From Platerodrilus igneus (lineage: Eukaryota > Arthropoda > Insecta > Coleoptera > Lycidae), in NCBI GenBank assembly GCA_036346225.1, contig JARFIW010001488.1:434001-498000 (forward strand): a DNA stretch of 64,000 nucleotides, read 5' to 3'. Position 1 is the first letter of the stretch. Every line of letters starts with the position of its first letter. Below are positions 46,213-55,576 of this stretch, in pieces. Below the pieces are notes generated by a model. The model had not been told where the DNA came from. It searched no databases and saw only the letters and a list, made by a program, of their open reading frames with translations. The translations under genes were made by a program, and so were the position numbers.

Positions 46213-47094
46213 TCAGTTCTTAGAAAGCGCACCTAGGTTGTGGATGCTCACTGTGCAATCCCTGCTTCTGCCGCATCTAGATACATGCACAGAAATGCGC
46301 TTTTTCCCGCCCTCCTCGACGGAGTATCCAAAAATGAAGGCAGGAGCATTCTGAAAGTGAAGCAGCATGAGAGAAGACCCTTTTTTGAGGAGAGAAACTC
46401 CGCCCACGTGCGGAAAGTGAGGGTTTTCTCTCTCAAGCCTGCGAACCTCTTCCTCCAGCCCCAGCTCAAAAGCGCTCTTAATGGAGTCTGCAACCCTTCT
46501 GCAAAAATGTGTCCTGATCAGAGACTCTCCTGTCCCAGAAGCAATAACACAAGCCTCGCTGTCTGCATATGTGTTAGCTCCAATAAAGGAGCACGGCCCA
46601 ATTCTTCCTCTTCTTCTTTTGTGTGTTCCCCCGCTCGTGGAAAAGGCGCAGCTCGAGGTTTCGTTACAGAAAAGCGCGCCAGCAGTATCAAGAGCTGTGT
46701 TATGAGGGCATTCTTCGCTTTCCCTGGTCTCGGAGAAGGTGGGAGAGTAGGCAATGGCAAGGGGCTTTGAAAGACCCTGTTCGCTCTCCTCGTTGAGGAG
46801 AGACCAAGCAACCTCTGTTGCAGAGACTCCTGGAGGCACAAGGCACGCAGAAGCAAACTCTCCTGTGGAGCGCATTATTCCTGCTTCACACTCGATGAGG
46901 CCCTCTCTTGTCCTGTTGCTTCCCACGCCACAGTTTGCATTTCCACTGGCCTCTATCTTCTTCATGAGATTTACCATGTCTGTTTCCGTCTCTATCTTCT
47001 CTGCAAGCAGCTTCTTCAGAAATCTCTTCTGCTTGTCTTCTCGCTCTTCTGGAAGAGTGCCTGCCCCGAGATGGATCACAACAACTCTTTTCAT
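46213..47094 (-). CDS. Taspase-1-like Ntn-hydrolase (threonine aspartase / asparaginase-2 fold)
   Basis: 293 aa. The autocleavage and catalytic Thr is in NTALDTAGALF (D-T-x-G at the beta-subunit N-terminus), followed by SGGTHKRRRGRIGPC (oxyanion/substrate loop SGGxxxKxxGRxG) and ASGTGESLIRTHFCRRV (TG-GE-xIR). The alpha part has GNANCGVGSN and LIECEAGIM, as in taspase 1 (GTGSN, IECDASIM). Taspase 1 cleaves MLL/TFIIA; glycosylasparaginase and L-asparaginase share the fold, but these details favour the taspase group. ATG at 47094. Confidence 0.82.
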   Translation of the reverse strand: MKRVVVIHLGAGTLPEEREDKQKRFLKKLLAEKIETETDMVNLMKKIEASGNANCGVGSNRTREGLIECEAGIMRSTGEFASACLVPPGVSATEVAWSLLNEESEQGLSKPLAIAYSPTFSETRESEECPHNTALDTAGALFCNETSSCAFSTSGGTHKRRRGRIGPCSFIGANTYADSEACVIASGTGESLIRTHFCRRVADSIKSAFELGLEEEVRRLERENPHFPHVGGVSLLKKGSSLMLLHFQNAPAFIFGYSVEEGGKKRISVHVSRCGRSRDCTVSIHNLGALSKN

Positions 47095-47121
47095 GGAGAA
47101 AATGGTTCGAGGCTAAAAATA

Positions 47122-47194
47122 GGGCGAACCCGGGAATCGAACCCGGCACCTCCCGCACCCTAAGCGGGAATCATAACCACTAGACCAGTTCACC
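47122..47194 (-). tRNA. tRNA-Pro (AGG)
   Basis: On the minus strand: acceptor GGTGAAC with GTTCGCC (one G-T pair), discriminator C. Anticodon stem CCCGC/GCGGG with loop TTAGGGT gives AGG (proline; A34 likely edited to inosine). T-arm CCGGG-TTCGATT-CCCGG. T5 (plus A5, 47115-47119) follows. Confidence 0.94.
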
Positions 47195-47309
47195 GGCAAG
47201 TTGGAGCCCCTGCATTGCTATGAGATACCTTTCTGCGTGACAGATCCAGCAAGCAGGGAGTAGCAAAGAGAGAGCAAAGGGAGAAGGAAGAAGGCTTTGC
47301 CTTTATTGG

Positions 47310-47930
47310 CTATTTCCAGATGTTTGTCAGGTTTGGATTGATCAGAGAAATCTCTTCCATCGCTGGAGGCGCAGGCTCTATTGAAGTCTGCTCGTACCCC
47401 TTCTTGTCCTTCACAACGATCTTCGCATCAAGGCCCTTAATTTTTTCTGCCATGGATGCGATCCTATTTATAGCATCGTCCATCAGAAGAAGCACATTCT
47501 TTCCCCTGCTCGTTCCCTGCAAATGCTTCATGTCATTTTCAAGGATCTCCAGCCTCTTCTCTGCCTTTGCCATCTCAGAGCCCACAATATCTGCCAGATC
47601 CCCCTTTGTGGTCCTTCCCCTCTTCTGGAACTCTTCTAGTCTTTTTATGTGCTCTCTCAGATTGTCCAGGTCTACCAGCTCGAGCTGTGCCTTCCTCCTT
47701 ACTTCTTCTGTCCGGATTGCTGACATTTTGATTTCTTGCCTTATTCCCGCATAGTGGATGTCCTCCGTCTTGTTCCCTGCGTATTCTCTGGAAAGCCTCT
47801 TGGTCTCCTTGGAAATGCTGTGTATGTTGATGAGCTTTTCTTTGATCTCCTGGGAAAGCTCTACATACTTGGTCTTTTTCCCAATTGCCTCGCTGATCAT
47901 GCTCGCAAATAGAAAAGTTTTTTTATTCAT
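47310..47930 (-). CDS. hypothetical coiled-coil protein (206 aa)
   Basis: Unrecognised. Coiled coil over most of the length (SQEIKEKLINIHSISKE, LREHIKRLEEFQKRG, MAKAEKRLEILENDMKHLQ), with a short Pro-containing tail (TSIEPAPPA) that also occurs in the 441-aa secreted protein. Could be a kinetochore, pore or vesicle-tether subunit; the sequence does not decide. Ten residues at the N-terminus may be optional (ATG 47900). Its ATG abuts the RNase P RNA gene on the other strand. Confidence 0.52.
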   Translation of the reverse strand: MNKKTFLFASMISEAIGKKTKYVELSQEIKEKLINIHSISKETKRLSREYAGNKTEDIHYAGIRQEIKMSAIRTEEVRRKAQLELVDLDNLREHIKRLEEFQKRGRTTKGDLADIVGSEMAKAEKRLEILENDMKHLQGTSRGKNVLLLMDDAINRIASMAEKIKGLDAKIVVKDKKGYEQTSIEPAPPAMEEISLINPNLTNIWK

Positions 47931-48095
47931 GGGCCTCGAAGGGCGGCTGCGGGGAGTACTCCCTGAGGAAAGTCCTCGGACATCTAGGGCAACCAGAGAT
48001 TAATCCCTTGCGCTTGGCTACTTCGTCATTGCGATAGAAATTGCCGCCTGGACTAGTTCGTCCAAACAGAATGAGGCTTACTCTCGAGGGCCCAT
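47929..48095 (+). ncRNA. RPR1: probable RNase P RNA, about 167 nt
   Basis: Two universal RNase P core elements occur in order: CR-I GAGGAAAGTCC at 47965-47975 and CR-V AACAGAATGAGGCTTA at 48065-48080 (consensus ACAGAAnnnGGCUUAC). The ends form P1: ATGGGCC-TCGA (47929-47939) with TCGA-G-GGCCCAT (48084-48095), one bulged G. GGGCGGC (47941-47947) can pair with GCCGCCT (48043-48049) as P2, and GGGAGTACTCCC (47953-47964) forms a small hairpin in the P3 position. It is much shorter than yeast or human RNase P RNA (over 300 nt). RNase MRP RNA is the alternative; CR-V fits P better. No T-run terminator directly follows. Confidence 0.72.
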
Positions 48096-48221
48096 CTCTT
48101 AAGAATAAGATCTTCTCAGGGATCCTTCCTATGCCCTAAATTTAACTTCTCTCGCCACTTTGCGTGCTGGCACTGGCCCACAAGCCTCTACCCTCTTGTA
48201 ACCGGCTAGCTTGTTTATTTC

Positions 48222-48824
48222 TTAATTCATGTCCAGGGCTATTTGGAGGATCATCATGGACATGACAAGGCCAAAGGGGCCGACGCCAGAGACAATTAAT
48301 TGCATCGTTACAACCTTAGAGAAAATAGAGGGGTCGTTTGCCAGAGCAACCACAGAGGTGCTGCTTACAATTCCCGTCCCCAGAGAAGAAGCAAATCCAC
48401 ATGCGCCCGCAACTATCCCCGAAACGAAGATGACGTACGAGTTGAAGAAAATCTCTCGGATGTTTGATGTGTACATCACAGGAACGCTCCCCATTTCCCT
48501 CAGCTTCCCAGAGAGAATGATATTCTGGATGACTCCAAACACAAGGTTGGCCTCGCAAACAATCGTTCCGAGGAAGGCCTTGGCTCCAACCTTTGGCTTT
48601 TTTATTGCAGCTCCGGAGGCAGACCGGCCAATCAGAGCTATTCCCAGGGCAGCGCCAGCAAGATTGGCAAGAACCGCAAAGGCTGCTCCTATGTTTGCCA
48701 AGACTAGGGGGTTAACCACGAGCACTTTCATTATCTCGTAGAGCACTGCCGTTCCTAAGATTCCAAGAGACACTCCTATCTCTCTTGGCCCAATGCCAAG
48801 CATCTTCCCGCCGCCATAGCCCAT
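48222..48824 (-). CDS. VMA16: V-ATPase proteolipid subunit c''
   Basis: 200-aa proteolipid of the V0 proton ring. Membrane segments: IGVSLGILGTAVLY, ANIGAAFAVLANLAGAALGIALIG, LGTIVCEANLVFGVIQNIIL, YVIFVSGIVAGACGFASSLGTGIV and QLIVSGVGPFGLVMSMMILQIAL. The proton-carrying Glu lies in TIVCEANLVFG, at the c''-specific position. The ATG at 48824 directly follows AAATTAATTTTT; a 38-residue upstream extension was not used. Confidence 0.9.
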   Translation of the reverse strand: MGYGGGKMLGIGPREIGVSLGILGTAVLYEIMKVLVVNPLVLANIGAAFAVLANLAGAALGIALIGRSASGAAIKKPKVGAKAFLGTIVCEANLVFGVIQNIILSGKLREMGSVPVMYTSNIREIFFNSYVIFVSGIVAGACGFASSLGTGIVSSTSVVALANDPSIFSKVVTMQLIVSGVGPFGLVMSMMILQIALDMN

Positions 48825-48910
48825 AAAAATTAATTTGCTCCTCTTTTTATTGTGTTGAGAGGCCTCAAAGATAGGATCTTTCGAGGAAATGAGAGCCCAG
48901 AGCGGGACAG

Positions 48911-49096
48911 TCATAGGAGCCTCCATATGGACAGACATTTATCTTTCTTTTCTAGGGCAGCAAGGAGGAGTTTAGACTCTTCATAGGAGAGATTAGACCT
49001 TTCTTTTATTGCCTCTTCCCTCTTCCGGAGCCTTCTCTTGAGAGAGCTCAAGGGCTTTTCTTCAGTGGACTTGAAGTATGCCTCACACTCTTCCAT
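48911..49096 (-). CDS. hypothetical small charged protein (61 aa)
   Basis: Unrecognised. Lys/Glu/Arg-rich helix (SLKRRLRKREEAIKER) with Leu heptads near the end. The ATG follows AAATTAAA and is divergent from the Mog1-like gene with 26 bases between, which supports it as a real gene. Confidence 0.45.
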   Translation of the reverse strand: MEECEAYFKSTEEKPLSSLKRRLRKREEAIKERSNLSYEESKLLLAALEKKDKCLSIWRLL

Positions 49097-49122
49097 TTTA
49101 ATTTGGAGAAAAAAACAAAGAA

Positions 49123-49667
49123 ATGTTCCTGTACAATAATGCACTGGAGGTTGAGATTCCTGAGGGGTACAATGACATCTCAGGCGTAATGAAGGCGCAG
49201 AACTACCAGTACATCTTTTCGAGAACCACCTCTAAGAAAGACGATATACTAATTGTTGACCTCATGCACCCGGAGGAAAACATTGCCTTGCAGATAGAGG
49301 AGATCCTCGAGCTAAATGAGAACATCGAGTCCCCTGTGGTAGTAAAAGCGTAGTCACTGGAGCAAGGGACCTAGCAAATGTAAGGGACCTATGCAGCAGA
49401 TACTCAGGGCCAGAGCCAGAAATGCAGGAGGAAAGAGATCCTGGAATAGCATGGGTTTTATTTAAGGGAGTTGTTTCTCCCGGGGACCAGGACCCCAGGG
49501 AGCTAGGATTGCTTGTAGGAGTGGTCAGGGACGCTGTTGCAGACGTAGTTGTGAGCGTCTTCAGAGAGGAAGGAATTTCGACTGAGGAGATGGGAAAATA
49601 CGTAGAAATGTTCAGCAGTGCTAGAATCACGGACAGGTCAATCTTTGTGCAAGAGGAAAGGCCGTAG
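49123..49667 (+). CDS. MOG1: Mog1-like Ran-binding protein, one frame break
   Basis: Two frames rejoin by one extra A in the A4 at 49344-49347, giving 181 aa. The start LYNNALEVEIPEGYNDISGVM matches the Mog1/RANGRF opening (LFGGAFSAxxPxGxxDVSxLR), and ILIVDLMHPEE matches its IVELLE element; the rest follows the same length and order less clearly. Mog1 helps exchange nucleotides on Ran. Divergent from the 61-aa gene; its start follows an A-rich tract. Confidence 0.5.
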
Positions 49668-49750
49668 GCCCTGGAGGAGGCGTTTTTTGCGGTGAGAGAG
49701 TCCATCAAGCGGGGTGGCTATAAATAAAAATAATTGGCCTGCTTTTATCC

Positions 49751-52011
49751 ATGAGCGTGTCAGAAACACGGAATGCGCTGAGTGCTCCATTTAAGATTTC
49801 TTTGAGTAAGAAGACCTTAGACTTAGTACTAAGAGAAGCTGTGGAGTGTGGGGGATATCTGCCAAGTGAGGATCTTGCGGAATGCATTGGCGCTATTTAC
49901 GGAAAGGGGTTGAGTGGAGATCTGGAGCTGGAAGGAGGGGAGGTATCTCTGGAACTGGAAGAGAGGAGGTTGTTTGGAGTTGAGGTGGGAGTTCCTCTGC
50001 TAATCAGTTCTCTTGCAGCAGCAGTAAAGTACTCTGCGAGGATAGATAAAAGGATAACCATGAAAATCGTGGAAATGAGAGGGCTGGGTAATCTTTCTGA
50101 GTGTGCGCGGGTAAAATACTTCAGAAGCGTTTCTCCCACAACCCATTTTATCAAGGAAGTGATGGAAGAGGCTGTGGGACTGGTTGGACATTCCAACCCA
50201 GATGTGCAGATCGAGGCGATACTCACATGCGTGAGGATGGAGAAGAGGGAGAAGACTGGAATATGCCTACAGGTGCTGGCCGCCTTGGAAAAGGAGGCAC
50301 ATAGAGAAGCAGTTAATCCCAGGTGGACCCCAGGAATGCTTGTGCTTACTGGAGTTCTCGTCTACAATCGAGTGCAAGTGGATCTTTCGAGGGTAAGAAA
50401 AATCCTCGAGACTTATGTCATACGTAGAAGAGAGCCTGCAGTCCTTAGTTCTGTTCTGGTTGTGATATGGGCAATGCTCAGGGTTAACATATACAACTTG
50501 GATCTCCTTGCACTTCTCTCTGTGTTTTCTGAAGATAGGAGAGTGCGGAGAACAAGCTGCTCCCTCTTTGTGGAAACCCTTGGAAGAGACAGGTCTCCCA
50601 CAGGGCTCTTGCTCATGGACCTGTGTTCAGAGGTTTCAAGGAAAGACATGGCAAAAGGGTACAGAAGAAAAAGGACAGAGGTGTGTAAATTTCTCAAAAA
50701 GTGCGGAGTCAAAAAGAAGCTGGCAATGGGGTATGCAGAAACTATGGTTCTTGAGAGAAATAGAGAGAGAAGATCTGTTGGAATAGATATCCTCAAGAAG
50801 AACAAGCGCTCAGTCAAAAAATGGGAATTTCGCTCTCCACACGTGATAGAGAGGATCTCTGCGCTGGAAATGGTCAGGAAAATGGGAGATGAGAAAGCAA
50901 AGAGAGAAGGAGTGGGCTCGATAGACTTGAAAGATAGGATTTTTATTAAGGATGGAGGCGTATACCTGATTGAAGCATACCTAGATCTGGCACGATCTCT
51001 TGATTTTGCGAATGAGTACGAGGGACAAGAAAGCCTCGAAGAAAAAGTCAGCTCTCTGATCATATATGCACTTAGGAAAGACCTTGCTCTCGAAAAGGCG
51101 CTGAAGTGTCTGTTCATGTACAGGAAGAATGCGAGCCCTGCTTTAGTGAGTGCATTTAACAGAAGCAAGTCTAAGGGCATCGTTATTGCGTGTGGAGCAC
51201 TGCAAATTCCCGCCAAAGACGTGCTTCGCAATTTGTGGACTCCTGATATAACAGCAAACTACATGGAGGAGTTTGTAGCCGCGCTCTACCTTCTCTATCT
51301 GCTGGGAAGAGACAAGGCTGTTGGAAGCATTCTCGCGGACTTCCTTGTGCGGGAGCTAGAATGCTACAGGTGAATGGACACCTGGGAGACGTAGGTTCTT
51401 TCAGGAGAGAAGGCGCAATGAATATGCTCCTTGGAGTCAGACCAGAAAGGCGGAGGGTAATGAGGGCATCGGATATAGTTCTCTTCTCTGTAAACACAAC
51501 ACAGAGGAATGCTTTTTTAAAGGAGTTGGCAGCTTTAGGATGTGTTCTGGAGGGCGTTATTCTTAAAAAGCTCCTCAAGTACACAATGGATAAGTCAAGG
51601 AGGCTCTCTTTTCACGTCCTGGACCATCTCGCGAAAAGAGCGAAAAGGATGTGCCTAGAAGACAGAGGAAGAAACTATCTGGCACATATGCACAGGAGAT
51701 ACAGAGTGCATCTGAAAGAATGCTCTAAGGAAGAAAGCGCGATTTGTGCGTGGTTTGACACATTCAGGATAATCACAAATAAGAGTCTTTATAAGGAAAT
51801 GGCTGGAGGACTAGTAAATTCTCTGCTCACTGCAGACGGATACCTATACAAGAAGGTGCTTGAGAAGATCAAAGAAGAGAGCTTTATGAATAGCTCTGCA
51901 GGGAAGGTGATAGAAGAGGCTCTGGGAAGGAGGAAAAGAAGGGAGGCACTGAAAAAGACTCAGGTCAAGATACAGGAAATCCTCGTAGATATAAGAAGCA
52001 TCCCTTTTTAA
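49751..52011 (+). CDS. CIN1: tubulin-folding cofactor D, one frame break
   Basis: Two frames rejoin when GG at 51369-51370 is read as GGG, giving 753 aa of HEAT-like helices. The diagnostic region spans the join: NGHLGDVGSFRREGAMNML corresponds to the TBCD GDVGRWVREAAM motif, and TNKSLYKEMAGGLVNSLL to the later SFSGTLLQIFEDNLL region. TBCD assembles alpha/beta-tubulin heterodimers. It is shorter than the fungal or animal protein (~1000-1190 aa). The start follows AATAAAAATAATT. Confidence 0.68.
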
Positions 52012-52197
52012 GATGAGCGGGTAATGCAAAGTGGAAGACCCAAAGAAGTCGGCCATAAGGTGAAAGAGAAGGAAGTGAGATGGGATTTACAACTAGGGCG
52101 AGGGTCTATAGGAGCATCCTTCTCCAAAAGCCTTCTTCTTTTGGAGAGGAATGGAAAGAGAAAGGGGGAATTAAACGCACATTTTTTTATTTTGTGC

Positions 52198-53142
52198 ATG
52201 GACAACGACGTGTCGCGGGAGGGCAGAGCGGAGCAGCAAGAAAACACTTCTCCAGCAGAGGAGCAGAAGAGGGGAGAGCAGGACCAAGAGGAGGGAAGGC
52301 ACCACCAGGGAGGGAGGATGGACGGTTCTTACTACCCGTCGAGAAGACCAAGGGGTCCCTCCTACTATCCACCCAGGTGGAGAGGAGGGCGAGATTACTA
52401 TGACTACAGCTACAGAGACCCTCGAATGAGAGACATGTCTCCAAGGGATCCCAGAGAGATGAGGGACTACAGGGATCCGCGAGACTTCAGAGACCTTCCT
52501 CCGAGAGATCTCAGAGAGATGAGAGACTCCAGAGAAAGAGACCTTCCCCCAAGAGATCTGAGGGATATGCCAAGAGAAATGAGAGACCCTAGAGAGTTGA
52601 GGGACATGAGGGATATGGCGGATGGAAGAGACTATGGGATGGCATACGATGATGGATATAGAGGAGGCCCTGCCCCATTATATCCTCCAAGAGATATGCC
52701 TCATCCTTCCAGATACGGAAGCAGAAGGCTGGGGCCAAGAGGTTATGGATACGGATACGAGGGAAGCGCTCCCTATCCGCCTAGGCCAAGAAGGCCTATT
52801 CCCCTCAACCCACAGCCAATGAACATCCTGGGGGTGTTTGGAATCGATCCAAGTATCAGAGAAGAAGAGCTGCGCGAGTGGGTAGAAGGGCACCTCAAAA
52901 ACAAGGTGTCTTTTAACACAGTGACTCTGATCGTGAATAGGAAAACAGGCACAAGCAAAGGATTCGGGTTTATATACTTCAAGACGATAGAAGAGGCAAC
53001 AGAGGCCAAAGAGTTGCTAAACGCGCAGTTCTGCGGGAGAAACCCTGTGAGGGTCGACTATTCCATCACCCCAGATGTGCGGGCAAGAGCAGCAGAGAAG
53101 GGGCAGGAAGAAGGAGACAAGCAGGAATCTATGGGCAAATAG
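52198..53142 (+). CDS. RRM protein with RD/PRD-rich linker (Tra2/SR-like)
   Basis: 314 aa. An acidic N-terminus, then a long repeat of Arg-Asp-Pro-Arg/Glu-Met units (RDPREMRDY, RDLPPRDLREM), a Tyr/Gly/Pro-rich part, and one C-terminal RRM with RNP2 (ILGVFGI) and RNP1 (KGFGFIYF). The arrangement suggests an SR-type splicing or mRNA-binding factor like Tra2. The ATG at 52198 follows TTTTTTATTTTGTGC; longer upstream open sequence was rejected. A splicing role would fit the intron in MAF1 (inference). Confidence 0.78.
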   Translation: MDNDVSREGRAEQQENTSPAEEQKRGEQDQEEGRHHQGGRMDGSYYPSRRPRGPSYYPPRWRGGRDYYDYSYRDPRMRDMSPRDPREMRDYRDPRDFRDLPPRDLREMRDSRERDLPPRDLRDMPREMRDPRELRDMRDMADGRDYGMAYDDGYRGGPAPLYPPRDMPHPSRYGSRRLGPRGYGYGYEGSAPYPPRPRRPIPLNPQPMNILGVFGIDPSIREEELREWVEGHLKNKVSFNTVTLIVNRKTGTSKGFGFIYFKTIEEATEAKELLNAQFCGRNPVRVDYSITPDVRARAAEKGQEEGDKQESMGK

Positions 53143-53218
53143 GAAGAGGAGTAAACAACCAAACCTGATTTTGAGATTTATTAGTAGTTTGAGTGTGACG
53201 GCTACGACCAACCAAGGC

Positions 53219-53968
53219 TTAGGAACTTGATACCCTCTCGGAATACTTGCTTCTGCGTCTTCCCCTCTGCTTGCGCAGGCCGAGAGAGAATGTGTCGTCA
53301 TAACACTCGCACTCTGTGTCTCCTCCCATGGCAACTGTTTCCTCGAGATGTCTCATGCACTCCATGCACTCAGTGTCTTTGGGCGGAGAAGGCCTCTTGC
53401 CCTCCTCCTTGATTTTCTGTCCAAAGTCGTTGAACGTAACCTTGAACTCGGGTCTGGAGATGTACTGGTCGACGCTGTCTCGTCGTCTTCTCTTCCTGGC
53501 CTTCTCCTGGAACTTCTCCACAATGAGCATGGCTACGTGCCTGCCGTCCTCGATGAAGTTAACTGTGTTCAGGTTTCTGGAGGCTGCATGCTTTGGCCGC
53601 TTTGCGCGCTTGGTGAGAACTTTGTTCTGGAAGCAAAGCTGTGTTCTGAGGTTGACCTGCTGCTCGCATCTGCCTTGGAGCTTGTTGAGTGCTGAGAGCG
53701 CAGCGGTCTGGTGGATTCTCTTCACCCCGGGGATCTCCCTGACCATGTTCTTAGCATTGGCAACAAGGGCCAGAGCTTCAGGCCCGCGCACACAGACAGT
53801 TGGAGCTCCCCCCTTGTAATCTCCAAGGCCACCTCCCATGCCGTTGATGCCCATCATCTGCTCCTGTCTGGGGTACATTCCGCCTGGGCACATGACTGTA
53901 GCTGTTACAGTATGGCTCCCCACAAGAGCAAGCAGAAGGTATGTGGCTTTCCTACTCTGTAATCGCAT
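53219..53968 (-). CDS. secreted basic Cys-containing protein (249 aa), polar tube protein 2-like candidate
   Basis: Signal peptide (TYLLLALVGSHTVTA), a Gly/Met-rich stretch (GINGMGGGLGD), about eight Cys spread across the mature protein (GRCEQQ, LCFQNK, ECMEC, ECEC) and a basic body (Lys/Arg-rich, RKRRRRD) ending in RGRRR. A small, basic, secreted protein with evenly spread cysteines fits the general description of microsporidian PTP2, but I saw no diagnostic motif and the call is inferred. Other spore-wall proteins are possible. Confidence 0.55.
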   Translation of the reverse strand: MRLQSRKATYLLLALVGSHTVTATVMCPGGMYPRQEQMMGINGMGGGLGDYKGGAPTVCVRGPEALALVANAKNMVREIPGVKRIHQTAALSALNKLQGRCEQQVNLRTQLCFQNKVLTKRAKRPKHAASRNLNTVNFIEDGRHVAMLIVEKFQEKARKRRRRDSVDQYISRPEFKVTFNDFGQKIKEEGKRPSPPKDTECMECMRHLEETVAMGGDTECECYDDTFSLGLRKQRGRRRSKYSERVSSS

Positions 53969-54065
53969 TGCCTAGCCCCCTTCCTAGCCTTAAATACTTT
54001 GTTTCTCACTGCTGTCTTGGAATGAACGAACCAGATCTAAAACATTTTGAAGAAGTGTTTTGTCT

Positions 54066-55444
54066 TTATTTATTCCAGCCTAAACACTCCAAGGAAGAGC
54101 ATTCGCCGTTTCTGCAAATATTTGGCGCCCTGCAGCGAACTCCTCTAATTACGTCGCTGATTCCACTTCCAAACTGTGCAGCAAGTTTTGAGGGGATTTC
54201 AGAGACCCCGAGGGAAGAGAGAGCCTCCGCCACCTGTCTCTTCCCCCTGTTCTCTGGCGAGACGTGTCTCAGAGCAAAGAGGAAGACCTCGAGGGTGAGG
54301 AAAGGGTAAATCGCCCTCACCTCATTTGAAGCAGAAGCATGGAAGTCCCTATAGAGATTCGTGTTCCAGAGCGAAGATACCTCTCTTTCTACCTGAAGTG
54401 CCGGGTTTGTGCACTCTCTGCACCTTTTGTACCCCAAGAACATTTCGTCCCCGCCAGTTCCCAACAGAACAGAGGATCCTCCAAGCCTCTTCACTGCCCG
54501 TGTCCCAAAGTGATGGACTGCGGCCAAATTGAAATCCATTGTGGTGCCTGAATACCTGATGAACCTGCTGCTTTCCAGAACCTCTTCTCTTGACACGTCG
54601 TTCCGAATAAGCTTCAATGTTGTGTGTCTGCATCTCTTCTGTATAAGGGGAAAAGCTCTTTCGGCAGAAAGCCTGTCCTTATAAACGAGTTTTTTCTTCG
54701 TGAACATTGTGTTGACCAAGTAGACAGTGCAAGACGCCTCTATCTCTTCGAGCCAGTCAACGAGAACAAAGGTGCACAACAGAGAGTCCATTCCGCCACT
54801 AAATAGAACAAAGTGGCTGGTGCTGGGGAGGAGAGATGAAGAAATGGAATTTTTCAAAAGGCTTATCAAAGAGCTCTCTCCTGGCCTAAGAGGACTGCAA
54901 TTAACAGGGTTTGAGAAAAGACTTGTGAAGGAGGCCCATTGAGAGAGATAGAGATCTGCTCTATTCGGTGAGCGTTTTTGTCCAGAATACAGATGGACCT
55001 GGGAGGGATAAGGACTATGTCTGGGATGGAAGCATAAAAGGCTTCTGTTGCAGAAAGACCAAGAAGCACGTCCGTACCAGAGATGGCAGCTGGGTTTGCA
55101 CCGAAGAAGTCTGAAAAAACTATGGTCTCTGCACAGGTTGAAACAACCACAGCTCGGTTCTGGAGAGAGCCAGAGATAATATTCTCTTTTACATTGTTCA
55201 GAACTCTCTCGAGTGGCGTTTTCTCTTCCAGAGGGATTAGTAAGCTTTCTCCAGTCAATTCAGGAAAGAAGGTGACTGAAATTCCCTTCGAGGGAGCACC
55301 TTCTTCTGCTCTCTGGCTGGGAACAGCCCCAAGTGGAATTCTCATGCAAATTATTTTTGATACCCCTTTAAGTGTGATGCGGACATGTGGAGTCAGCGAA
55401 GGGCTATTGAGATGCCTGGAGTGAGAGGAGGCCGTAGGGAACAT
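54066..55444 (-). CDS. asparagine synthetase domain-containing protein (ASNSD1-like), one frame break
   Basis: Two frames rejoin by one extra T at 54868-54870, giving 459 aa. The C-terminal part has the synthetase PP-loop FVLFSGGMDSLLC and the late block LLGTGGDEMFLGYKR (GxGGDExxxGY), then YPFLTLEVFLFAL. The N-terminal part matches the weakly conserved amidotransferase-like domain of ASNSD1 (VFSDFFGANPA for the GRDxxGRRPL element) but has no Met-Cys start, so glutaminase activity looks absent or the true start is missing. Function of the ASNSD1 family is poorly known. Confidence 0.74.
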
Positions 55445-55576
55445 CTGAAAAGCTATATCATTTATTGGGATATTAGATATGTCAATAAGAAGTCCGAGTC
55501 TTTAAATGAGGAGTTTCCCTGAGATTATGAGTCACACAGAAAATAAGATCCCTGATTGCAGAGAAGACTAGGTGCC

